A DNA stretch of 64,000 nucleotides from positions 806,001 to 870,000 of the forward strand of contig NZ_NIWT01000001.1 in assembly GCF_002236115.1 (NCBI RefSeq), in the 5' to 3' direction. Within the stretch, counting starts at the first letter, position 1. Each line of letters opens with the position of its first letter. This document shows, one piece after another, positions 49,410 through 56,733 of this stretch. The DNA comes from Pseudomonas jessenii (lineage in GTDB: Bacteria > Pseudomonadota > Gammaproteobacteria > Pseudomonadales > Pseudomonadaceae). A program made the position numbers and the translations under genes. Under the pieces are notes generated by a model. It did no database searches, was not told the DNA's origin, and saw only the letters and a program-made list of their open reading frames with translations.

Positions 49410-49437
49410 CTGTGGGAGCAAGCTCGCTCCCACAGGG
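49410..49437. repeat. Short REP palindrome
   Basis: A single compact hairpin (CTGTGGGAGCAAGCTCGCTC, continuing CCACAG) without a spacer, between the CcoQ-like gene and a convergent unknown gene. It may act as a terminator-like hairpin. Confidence 0.8.
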
Positions 49438-49452
49438 TTGTATGTCGAGATT

Positions 49453-49947
49453 TCAGGCACGCTCCCTGGGAATCAGGCTTTGCAGTTGTTGCGCCAGGAA
49501 GTTTGCATCGAACTCAAAAGTGTCCGGGTCTTTCAAGCCATTGGTCTTGCGCCACTGCCAGCCAGTGGATGGCGGCAGGCACACCAGTGACACGCTGCCA
49601 TAACGTGCTGCTGTAAAGCCCATCACCGCCACGGAAATCTGCCCGCCGACACCCATTACCTCCGGCACGAATTCCACCGGTTTGCCAGTGATCAGGATGC
49701 TCAGCTTTTCGGTCTTGAACGGAGAGCTCTCCACCGGAACACTCGGCCCCGACGCGACGTACACTTCGCGGTTCACTACGAGCAGGTCAGGTGCCTTGAC
49801 CGGTTCCAACCACTGCTGGATCTGATCGAACAGCGCACCAATGCGCTTCGCCCACTCGGCCGATTGCGACTCGAACACTTGCTTTTTGTGCGCTTCGCTT
49901 TCGGCGTAGTGGCGAAGCATTTCGCCCAGTTGCTGTACATCGTCCAT
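49453..49947 (-). CDS. Hypothetical protein, 164 aa
   Basis: Not recognised. The N-terminal third is helical and charged (QLGEMLRHYAESEAHKKQVF), with a possible amphipathic helix ending WLEPVKAPD. The rest looks like an alpha/beta domain (LSILITGKPVEFVPEVMG, ISVAVMGFTAARYGSVSLVC). No signal peptide, membrane segment or catalytic motif is seen. AAGGAAC lies 6 bases before the ATG at 49947, supporting translation. No neighbour gives a functional clue. Confidence 0.75.
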   Translation of the reverse strand: MDDVQQLGEMLRHYAESEAHKKQVFESQSAEWAKRIGALFDQIQQWLEPVKAPDLLVVNREVYVASGPSVPVESSPFKTEKLSILITGKPVEFVPEVMGVGGQISVAVMGFTAARYGSVSLVCLPPSTGWQWRKTNGLKDPDTFEFDANFLAQQLQSLIPRERA

Positions 49948-50076
49948 AGCGGTGTTCCTTTGGTTGAAGCGGTGTTGCGGATATCAAGCATGGCAGATGC
50001 GCGTGGCGGGCGTACGAGTAAAAGCGTGAGCGGTACTGCCACCGCCGGACTGAATGCGCAGGAGGCGGTGGCTGAC

Positions 50077-50598
50077 TCAACCGGCCTTGGGCGTGCGGCG
50101 CAGGCGCGCCATGCTCAAGGTGTCCACCAGCACGCCGTCACGCACGGCGTAGTCGCGGTACAGGCCCTCGGTTTCGAAGCCGAACTTGCGGTACAGGGAA
50201 ATGGCCGCTTCGTTGTCCGCATACACCGAAAGCTCGATGCGCTGCAGATTCATCCAGTTGTCGGCGATATCCAGCGCCGTCGCGATCAGCTTCGAGCCCA
50301 CCCCCTTGCCCTGCCACGCCACCGCAACGCCCATGCCGAAACTGCCGGCATGGCTGCGACGAATGCGTGAGAACTGCTCCAGGCCAATGTTGCCGATGAC
50401 CGTGCCTTGATGCAGGGCCACCACTTTCACCAAGCGTTCGTTATCCAGCGCCAGGCGACTGCGCCAGAGTTCGGTGGACTGAAACGGCATTTGCAGGGTT
50501 TGACGGGCGATGGCCGGGTCGTTGTACAACGCCGCAACGCCTTCGATATGGGACTCGTTGAAGCGTTCGAGGGTAATGACGGGTTCGGTGGCTGGCAT
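50077..50598 (-). CDS. GNAT-family N-acetyltransferase, YhhY/AaaT-like
   Basis: 173 residues. The acetyl-CoA loop is VAVAWQGKGVGSKLIATAL, followed by the strand-turn-helix RIELSVYADNEAAISLYRKF and GFETEGLYRDYAVRDGVLVD. The pattern closely follows E. coli YhhY (LQ-P near the start, RRSH, CDNW-like DNWM, YA-R-G--VD), which acetylates certain amino acids. Substrate here is inferred. The ATG at 50598 (MPATEPVIT) has AAGGATGA upstream; an in-frame upstream ATG is less suitable. Confidence 0.88.
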   Translation of the reverse strand: MPATEPVITLERFNESHIEGVAALYNDPAIARQTLQMPFQSTELWRSRLALDNERLVKVVALHQGTVIGNIGLEQFSRIRRSHAGSFGMGVAVAWQGKGVGSKLIATALDIADNWMNLQRIELSVYADNEAAISLYRKFGFETEGLYRDYAVRDGVLVDTLSMARLRRTPKAG

Positions 50599-50668
50599 GG
50601 GTGAATCATCCTTGAAGCAGACATGGCCGTTCACTCTACAACGCGACCTTCGCGTGTGGCGAGAACCA

Positions 50669-50760
50669 ATGTGGGAGCGGGCTTGCTCGCGAAGGCGGTT
50701 GACCAGTCGTCTTCAATGTCGGATGTGATGGCGCCTTCGCGAGCAAGCCCGCTCCCACAT
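50669..50760. repeat. REPIN (GCGGGCTTGCTCGCGAAGG variant)
   Basis: Inverted arms ATGTGGGAGCGGGCTTGCTC and GAGCAAGCCCGCTCCCACAT with a ~40-base spacer, upstream of the acetyltransferase and at the end of the LysR gene. Confidence 0.9.
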
Positions 50761-50771
50761 TTTAATCATGC

Positions 50772-51752
50772 TCAGCTTTCGAACCACTCCCGGCGCTCGC
50801 TGAAGGTGTTTTCGATCAATTCGACGATCATCCGTACCTGCTCGTCGTCCCCGGAATCAGCATTGACCGCCATCCACACCTGACGCCGCATAGGCTGGTC
50901 AAACAGGCCCGGCAAGGCAATCAGCCCGCGGTCGAAGTGGCTCATGTAGTGCGGCAGCAGGCCGATGCCGGCACTGCAACGGATCATCTCCAGCATCAGC
51001 TCCCGGGATTGCAGTTGCACCACCCCGACCGGGCGCTGATCCACCAGCGTATTCCATGGCCGGAAGCTCTCAACCTGGCCGTCCTGCCGCCATTGCACCA
51101 GGAGAAAATCGGCCAGGTCATCCAGGCATTCCGGCCTGGAGGCAACCCGCGAGTAGCGCTTGGCTATGTGCGGCAGGTAATCGAGTTGCGCCAGGCGCCG
51201 GGGTTCGGTGGTGGCAAAGCTCGGTCCCGGCAACGGCGATCCGGTCTCGCCCAGCCACACCACCACGTCGGCGCTGACCGCCTGCAAAGCCAACTCGCTG
51301 TCGAGCGTCATGATCTCCAGCCGAACGCTGGCGTTGCGCCGCAGCAGTGCAACCAGGTCGCGCCCGAGAATGTCATGCAGGATCGAATCCGCCACGGCCA
51401 GGCGAATCAACGGCTGCTCGACCACCGGCAAACCGCGCTCATGGGCCAGGGCGATCAATTGTGCGTGCAAGCGCAAGCCATCGCGGCTGAGGCTCAAACC
51501 ATTGTCGCTATGGTTGAACAGCGAACATTGGAGCTGCGTTTCCAGCAGCACCAGTTGCCTGCGCAGGCGGGTGGTCTTGATGTTGAGACTGCGGGCGGCC
51601 TGCATGAAGCAACCGCAACGGGCGCTGACGGTGAAACACAGCGCCAGTTCGGGGTCGATAGCCGCCGCCAACTGGCGCCAGGACGCATTTTTATCAATAG
51701 CTACACGATATTCCGCAGCCCCCTGGTGGGCGCTGGCTTCCATGAATGACAT
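50772..51752 (-). CDS. LysR-family transcriptional regulator
   Basis: 326 residues. The winged helix is shifted some 25 residues in from the N-terminus: ELALCFTVSARCGCFMQAAR, then SLNIKTTRLRRQLVLLETQL and LFNHSDNGLSLSRDGLRL. The effector domain follows (IRLAVADSILHDILGRDLVA, then MIRCSAGIGLLPHYMSHFDR). The ATG at 51752 (MSFMEASAHQG) has GGGAG 6 bases upstream; the N-terminal extension before the helix-turn-helix is unusual but translated from this start. Target unknown; it shares its strand with the AhpD-like gene, 73 bases apart. Confidence 0.88.
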   Translation of the reverse strand: MSFMEASAHQGAAEYRVAIDKNASWRQLAAAIDPELALCFTVSARCGCFMQAARSLNIKTTRLRRQLVLLETQLQCSLFNHSDNGLSLSRDGLRLHAQLIALAHERGLPVVEQPLIRLAVADSILHDILGRDLVALLRRNASVRLEIMTLDSELALQAVSADVVVWLGETGSPLPGPSFATTEPRRLAQLDYLPHIAKRYSRVASRPECLDDLADFLLVQWRQDGQVESFRPWNTLVDQRPVGVVQLQSRELMLEMIRCSAGIGLLPHYMSHFDRGLIALPGLFDQPMRRQVWMAVNADSGDDEQVRMIVELIENTFSERREWFES

Positions 51753-51825
51753 CGAGGACTCCCTGTCGATCTGACACTGACAGGTGCATCCTGCGGATCG
51801 TTCATGAACCTGCTGTGACAATGAC

Positions 51826-52266
51826 TCAGGCGCTGGGTGTCTGCCGAAAGCTCACGGCCAGGCGATTCCAGCTGTTGATGGTGGTAACGGCAATGGTCAG
51901 GTCGACCATTTCGCTTTCACTGAACTGCTCCCTGGCTTGCGCGTAGACATCGTCCGGCACATGGCTTTCGGAGAGCAAGGTGACCGCCTCGGTCCAGGCC
52001 AGCGCGGCTCTTTCCCGAGGATTGAAAAAGTTGCTGTCGCGCCAGACCACAATGGAATACAGACGCCGGTCGCTTTCGCCCAGGCGCCGTGCATCCACCG
52101 AGTGCATATCGGTGCAAAAGGCACAGCCATTGAGCTGCGAAGCACGAATCTTGATCAGGTGCAGCAGGCCCTGCTCGATACTCAGGCTGCTGGCCAGGGC
52201 CTCCATGGCGATCATGGCTTTCATCGCTTTGGGCGACGCGCTGTAGTAATCCAGGCGGGGGTTCAT
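51826..52266 (-). CDS. Carboxymuconolactone decarboxylase / AhpD-family protein
   Basis: 146 residues. The AhpD-like active site is NGCAFCTDMHSVDARRLGE: a CxxC pair with the following His. Upstream MIAMEALASSLSIEQGLLHL and downstream FNPRERAALAWTEAVTLL match the alkylhydroperoxidase-like core. Small proteins of this type reduce peroxides or have unknown roles. It is divergent from the MocR gene at 52471 across 204 bases, the standard layout for a MocR regulator and its target. Start at 52266 (MNPRLDYYSAS). Confidence 0.9.
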   Translation of the reverse strand: MNPRLDYYSASPKAMKAMIAMEALASSLSIEQGLLHLIKIRASQLNGCAFCTDMHSVDARRLGESDRRLYSIVVWRDSNFFNPRERAALAWTEAVTLLSESHVPDDVYAQAREQFSESEMVDLTIAVTTINSWNRLAVSFRQTPSA

Positions 52267-52470
52267 GGGGCGATCTCGTGCAGGCGTGATGTGATCTTCA
52301 CGGTAGTCGCTGGCGCGGGGGCATGACAGTTCCAATCAGGCGATTTCCCCGGGGACCACCGTCGCCAGACCAATTGACGGTTTTTCCACTGCACAACTTC
52401 TGTACCACAAGCGGATAAGAGTAATCTTGCGCGACGCACACGCGCCCAACAGCCCCGGAGCCTCGCCGGT

Positions 52471-53904
52471 ATGGAACTACATGTTGTCATCAACGGTCGC
52501 AAGGACCTGGCCGGCCAGCTGTACAACCAACTGCGCAGCGCTATCGAGTCCGGTCGCCTGACCGCCGGGACACAACTGCCCCCCAGCCGCTTGCTGGCCG
52601 AACAACTGGGTATTTCGCGCAAGACCATTTCCGACACCTACGCCCAACTGACTTACGAAAACTTCCTCACCGGGGTGGTCGGCAAAGGCACCTATGTCAA
52701 CGCGCGCTCGTCGAAGGTGCAGCGTAAACAGAACCACACCGAACTCGGCGGCTTCGAGGTGATCGAGTACTGGCGCAACCTGCCGGTGTTTCTGCGTCAT
52801 CCGACCCTGGAAGGCTCGCTGCGCTACGACTTCATTGGTGGCGCCACCAGCAAGGGCCAGTTTCCCCAGGATGACTGGCGGCGCTGCACCTCTCATGCAA
52901 TGCGCCAGATTGCCGGTTCCAAGGGCTTATACAGCCAGCCCGAGGGCTTGCCGGCGCTACGTAACGCCATTGCGCAGCACATCGCGTTCTCCCGCGGGGT
53001 CAATTGTCAGGATGAGGATGTGGTGGTGTGCAACGGCGCGCAGCAGGCGCTGGACCTGATTGCCCGGGTGCTGATCAGTCCGGGCAGCCTGGTCGCCATG
53101 GAAGACCCCGGCTACCCGCCAGCGCGCCTGCTGTTCGGCACCCATGGCGCCACGGTCATTGGCGTACCGGTGGACGCCGAAGGCATTGTGGTGGACCAGA
53201 TTCCTCGCGGTACGCGCCTGATCTACGTCACCCCGTCGCACCAGTTCCCGCTGGGCATGCCGATGAGTCAGGCGCGCCGGGAAGCACTGCTGGCCAAGGC
53301 CCATGAGTTGGGTGCGATCATCATCGAGGACGACTACGACAGCGAGTTCCGCTATGAAGGCCGCCCCACCGATTCCCTGCAAAGCATGGATGAACGGGGA
53401 ATCGTCGCGTACGTCGGGACGTTCTCCAAAACCCTGTTACCGGAACTGCGGCTCGGCTACGGGATCCTGCCGCCGGCGATCCTCGAGGCCGTGGTGCGCG
53501 CCAAGCAGCTCACCGACCTGCACACCTCGACCCTGCCCCAATGGGCGCTGGCCAAGTTCATCGCCGAAGGTTGCCTGCTCAAGCACATCCGGCGCTGCCA
53601 TACGATCTATGCCGGGCGCCGCGAGCGGATCCTGGCGCGCATGGCCGGCGATCTTTCGCCCTGGCTGGAGGCGGTACCGTCCACTGCCGGCTTCCACATG
53701 GTGGTGATGTGCAAAGTGCCGATGGATATTCCATTGGTGATCGAACTGGCGAAAAAAGTCGAAGTCGGGCTATATGCCATCGACAGCTTTTTCTATCAGG
53801 AAACGCCCAGGGCCGGGCTTTTTTTCGGTTTTGGCGCCATCGAAACCCTCGACATCGACATCGCCCTGGACCGTTTGCGCGACATCCTGCAGCAAGTGGC
53901 CTGA
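52471..53904 (+). CDS. MocR-type regulator (GntR helix + PLP aminotransferase-like domain)
   Basis: 477 residues. Winged helix at 1-75 (LAEQLGISRKTISDTYAQLT, VGKGTYVNAR), then a fold-type I PLP domain with the Lys of YVGTFSKTLLPELRLGYG and the IIEDDYDSEFRYEGRP loop, closest to PdxR/TauR-like members. Its divergent neighbour is an AhpD-like protein, the best candidate target. It belongs to a different branch from the MocR gene at 9980, as the linker after the winged helix has no common sequence. Confidence 0.9.
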   Translation: MELHVVINGRKDLAGQLYNQLRSAIESGRLTAGTQLPPSRLLAEQLGISRKTISDTYAQLTYENFLTGVVGKGTYVNARSSKVQRKQNHTELGGFEVIEYWRNLPVFLRHPTLEGSLRYDFIGGATSKGQFPQDDWRRCTSHAMRQIAGSKGLYSQPEGLPALRNAIAQHIAFSRGVNCQDEDVVVCNGAQQALDLIARVLISPGSLVAMEDPGYPPARLLFGTHGATVIGVPVDAEGIVVDQIPRGTRLIYVTPSHQFPLGMPMSQARREALLAKAHELGAIIIEDDYDSEFRYEGRPTDSLQSMDERGIVAYVGTFSKTLLPELRLGYGILPPAILEAVVRAKQLTDLHTSTLPQWALAKFIAEGCLLKHIRRCHTIYAGRRERILARMAGDLSPWLEAVPSTAGFHMVVMCKVPMDIPLVIELAKKVEVGLYAIDSFFYQETPRAGLFFGFGAIETLDIDIALDRLRDILQQVA

Positions 53905-54027
53905 CGGATTGGCCTGCGGTTTTATCCGGGGATTGGCTATTGGCGGTCCCGGGGGCCGGGCCTATCCTGCATAGGCGTTATCCCTCAATGAGCAGGATTC
54001 GTCCGGCCTGATTCAGGAGTGTGAGCA

Positions 54028-54321
54028 ATGTCCCATGAAGTGATCAATACCGTACAGGTACAAGCCGCCGCCGGGCGCTCGGATGAACTGGGTAAGCAAC
54101 TGCAAAAGATTGTCGAAACCCTGCGTGAACTTCCCGGGTGCGAATCCTATATGGTCGACCGCTGCCCCGAGGACAGCAATCGCTGGACCGTCAGCGCCCA
54201 CTGGCAATCGGAAGAGGCCATGCGATCGCATTTCAACAGCCCGCAAGTCCAGGGTTTCATCGACCTGATCGATTGCCAACTGGCCAACTCCGTCGACTTC
54301 AACAGCTTTCCGATCCGCTAG
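54028..54321 (+). CDS. Antibiotic-biosynthesis-monooxygenase (ABM) fold protein
   Basis: 97-residue ferredoxin-like alpha/beta dimer: EVINTVQVQAAAGRSDEL, LRELPGCESYMVDRCPED, WTVSAHWQSEEAMRSHFNS. CAGGAGTG precedes the ATG. ABM members include quinol monooxygenases (YgiN) and heme-degrading enzymes; no residue here separates these. The gene is alone, followed by a REPIN. Confidence 0.88.
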   Translation: MSHEVINTVQVQAAAGRSDELGKQLQKIVETLRELPGCESYMVDRCPEDSNRWTVSAHWQSEEAMRSHFNSPQVQGFIDLIDCQLANSVDFNSFPIR

Positions 54322-54329
54322 GCCCCCCC

Positions 54330-54431
54330 TTGTAGGAGCGAGCTCGCTCGCGATGGTCGTCAACGATAACGCGTGCTTCCTGGTTAAACGCGGCGAATCT
54401 GAATCCATCGCGAGCAAGCTCGCTCCTACAG
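54330..54431. repeat. REPIN related to the cysI-bracket pair
   Basis: Arms TGTAGGAGCGAGCTCGCTCG and CATCGCGAGCAAGCTCGCTC. The spacer retains GATAACGCGTGCTTCC, a diverged form of the spacer at 45127 and 47420. Confidence 0.88.
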
Positions 54432-54560
54432 AATTACCCCCCGCTGGAGCGAGCTGCCCAGACATTGGTCCCCTGGCCTTCCCGAATATTGGCTGTTTGA
54501 TTGCCCCTCGCGGCGGACTAGATTGGTTCCTGACCACTTATCCAACGCAGGTAATGATCC

Positions 54561-54980
54561 ATGAACGTTTTGCGCTTCTGTGCCGCTCCCCTTGTTGCCC
54601 TGACCCTGACCATCGGTGCCCCGGCATTCGCCCATGAAACCGGTGCCCCCTCGGAAAAAGTCACGGTATTGCAGGACCACATGCTGAAAAACGTGCCGGG
54701 CAAAAAAGCGCTGATGATCGAAGTCGACTACAAGCCCGGCCAATCGTCCATTGCCCACAAGCACGACGGTACAGCCATGGCCTACGTCCTTTCAGGGTCT
54801 GTCACCTCTCACGTGAAAGGCGAGAAATCCGTGACGTACAAGGCGGGCGAATACTGGTACGAAGCAGCCGGCTCCGAGCATCTGGTATCGAAAAACGCCA
54901 GCGTTACCGAGCCTGCCAAGTTGCTGGTGTTCATGGTGTTGTCGCCGGACGAACAGGTGCTGGTCCCCCTGAAAAACTGA
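54561..54980 (+). CDS. Exported cupin-domain protein
   Basis: 139 residues with a signal peptide (MNVLRFCAAPLVALTLTIGA, cleaved near AFAHE). The cupin barrel shows the metal-binding pattern in SSIAHKHDGTAMAYVLSGSV and the second motif in YWYEAAGSEHLVSKNAS. Periplasmic location is likely; substrate unknown. It is followed by its own terminator at 55008. Confidence 0.9.
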   Translation: MNVLRFCAAPLVALTLTIGAPAFAHETGAPSEKVTVLQDHMLKNVPGKKALMIEVDYKPGQSSIAHKHDGTAMAYVLSGSVTSHVKGEKSVTYKAGEYWYEAAGSEHLVSKNASVTEPAKLLVFMVLSPDEQVLVPLKN

Positions 54981-55007
54981 TCGCTGATCGAATAGCCATA
55001 AACAAAC

Positions 55008-55040
55008 ACGCCCAAATTTGCTATTCGGGCGTTTTTATTT
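55008..55040 (+). terminator. Rho-independent terminator after the cupin gene
   Basis: Stem ACGCCCAAA / TTCGGGCGT (one mismatch), a 7-base loop, then TTTTATTT, 28 bases after the stop. Confidence 0.85.
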
Positions 55041-55208
55041 CCCGGGGCAATTAACCCGACTTATTTAAATCAAACAAAACTATAGGTCGACTGATATCCA
55101 CGCAATCGGCTATTTCATTCTTCACTTTGCGGTTTAGTCTGGAGCAACTGCCGAACACTTGCGGCATTTCCAACTTCCTTACTGATGTTGTTTCACTGGA
55201 GTAACACA

Positions 55209-55922
55209 ATGAAACTTGCATTTGTCAGTACGCTTACCCTATCAGCTGCGCTTTTGGCTGGCTGCTCGGTTCCCACCGCACCCTCTGCGGGGCCTTCGCT
55301 GGAAAGTGTGTTCACCGAACCGGTCGGCCGCAGCAACGCGACTCGTATTCCCAACGGCAGCAATGTGGCCCTGGGCGTGGTGTACAGCCAAAACACCCAC
55401 GCTAACCGTGCCTATCTACAGAATTACCAGGCCAATGCCGGCACGGGTTTCGGCCAGAGTCTGCTGGTACGGGAGATCCACGACGCCTATGTCGCCACCT
55501 CCAGACCCGACCTCGCGGTGGAATGGGTCAAAGCCTCGCTTCAACGGCAATTCGGATCGGTCACCGTGTACCCGGACATGCAGAGCCTCAAAGCGGCGAA
55601 ACCGGATGTGGTAGCCATTGTCGACAGCCGCAGCCAATTGATCACCTCGCGCAGTTCGGACGTCGAGTCCAAAGTCAGTGCCGATTTCTATGACAGGCAC
55701 TTCAACTACATTGGCACCGCACAAGGTTATGACGCCAGAGCGCTCAGCCCGGTATGGGCGGACTATAAACGCAGTGAAGAGATTGTTGCCGATATCAACG
55801 AGCAACAAAATGTGCAAGTAAGGGCATTGCAGAAGTTTGACCAGTCGCTCAGCAATTTATTGACTAGCCCGACAAGTAACGTCTCGATGATCCACCAGAC
55901 CTCAGAGCGGAAATTGTATTAA
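55209..55922 (+). CDS. Putative lipoprotein of unknown function
   Basis: 237 residues. The signal peptide ends in a lipobox (LTLSAALLAGCSVPTAPSAG) with the lipid-modified Cys near residue 20. The mature protein alternates alpha and beta (FGQSLLVREIHDAYVATSRP, VEWVKASLQRQFGSVTVYPD, PDVVAIVDSRSQLITSRSS, ADFYDRHFNYIGTAQGYDAR), recalling small periplasmic domains that bind partner lipoproteins. TGGAGTAAC precedes the ATG. No family is recognised. The leader (55040-55208) is AT-rich. Confidence 0.8.
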   Translation: MKLAFVSTLTLSAALLAGCSVPTAPSAGPSLESVFTEPVGRSNATRIPNGSNVALGVVYSQNTHANRAYLQNYQANAGTGFGQSLLVREIHDAYVATSRPDLAVEWVKASLQRQFGSVTVYPDMQSLKAAKPDVVAIVDSRSQLITSRSSDVESKVSADFYDRHFNYIGTAQGYDARALSPVWADYKRSEEIVADINEQQNVQVRALQKFDQSLSNLLTSPTSNVSMIHQTSERKLY

Positions 55923-56067
55923 GACTAAGGCAGATAATGTGAGTAAACCCTGACCAGGACAGGAAGGGTTTGCTCACAATTAATCAAAACCATGACTTTC
56001 GATTAGCGCTATCTTTAGATCCGCGTTAAAGCGCGACCAACCGTTTTCTACAGACAGGGAAGTCTCA

Positions 56068-56643
56068 ATGACTAAAGACCAGGAAAGATCCTTCATTGCC
56101 CGCATCAAGTGCAATGGTGTCAACATGACATTTTTTGACCAGATATTGAACTCGAGGCATTTTGAACCTCAGAGACTCAAATCGCCGATCCCGCCAAATA
56201 TAGTGTCTACCTTCGAAGCCTATGATCCTGTAAGCCGAGAACTGCTCCCTGTAGGTGGCAGAAAAAGGCCGGCCATGGTCATCCACTTCTGGTGTTATGA
56301 CGACTACTACAACATGCAGATTTTGAGCGAAGCCTACTATCAAAAATATTTTAGCAAGAACGAACATGGCGTCCTGGGCGCCTTCCCGGCCGCCGGCGGT
56401 GATACCACCTCCTTCAATTTGCTGGACAGCAATCAGCAAATCATCACGCTTGATGATTTGAGCGGTGACACAGCCACCGTTCACTTGAAAGCACGCAACG
56501 CCGCCATTATCAAAAAAGAAATCTGGCGTGATCCGGCGTACAGCAGGTGCTTCACCGACAAGTCCGGCGACATTGCCACGTTCGAGCTGAAAATTCTGGA
56601 AAGGCAGGTCTCTTCGCCCGCAAGCTCTACACCCTACAGCTGA
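56068..56643 (+). CDS. Hypothetical protein, 191 aa
   Basis: Not recognised. No signal peptide is seen. Distinctive features are aromatic-rich stretches (AMVIHFWCYDDYYNMQIL, EAYYQKYFSKNEHG) and a C-terminal charged part ending SSPASSTPYS. Base composition is more A/T-rich than most genes here, which could indicate recent gain. ACAGGGAAG precedes the ATG. It ends 42 bases before a strong bidirectional terminator shared with gdhB. Confidence 0.7.
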   Translation: MTKDQERSFIARIKCNGVNMTFFDQILNSRHFEPQRLKSPIPPNIVSTFEAYDPVSRELLPVGGRKRPAMVIHFWCYDDYYNMQILSEAYYQKYFSKNEHGVLGAFPAAGGDTTSFNLLDSNQQIITLDDLSGDTATVHLKARNAAIIKKEIWRDPAYSRCFTDKSGDIATFELKILERQVSSPASSTPYS

Positions 56644-56684
56644 GTTCCAAACATGGGCCGGCGTGTTGTCTTGCCCCTGGAATG

Positions 56685-56719
56685 AAAAAAGCCCCGCATC
56701 TCTCGATGCGGGGCTTTTT
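56685..56719. terminator. Bidirectional rho-independent terminator
   Basis: A perfect 10-bp stem GCCCCGCATC / GATGCGGGGC with a 4-base loop, flanked by AAAAAA on one side and TTTTT on the other. It serves both the unknown gene ending at 56643 and gdhB ending at 56734. Confidence 0.93.
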
Positions 56720-56733
56720 CATTCAACGCCTGA

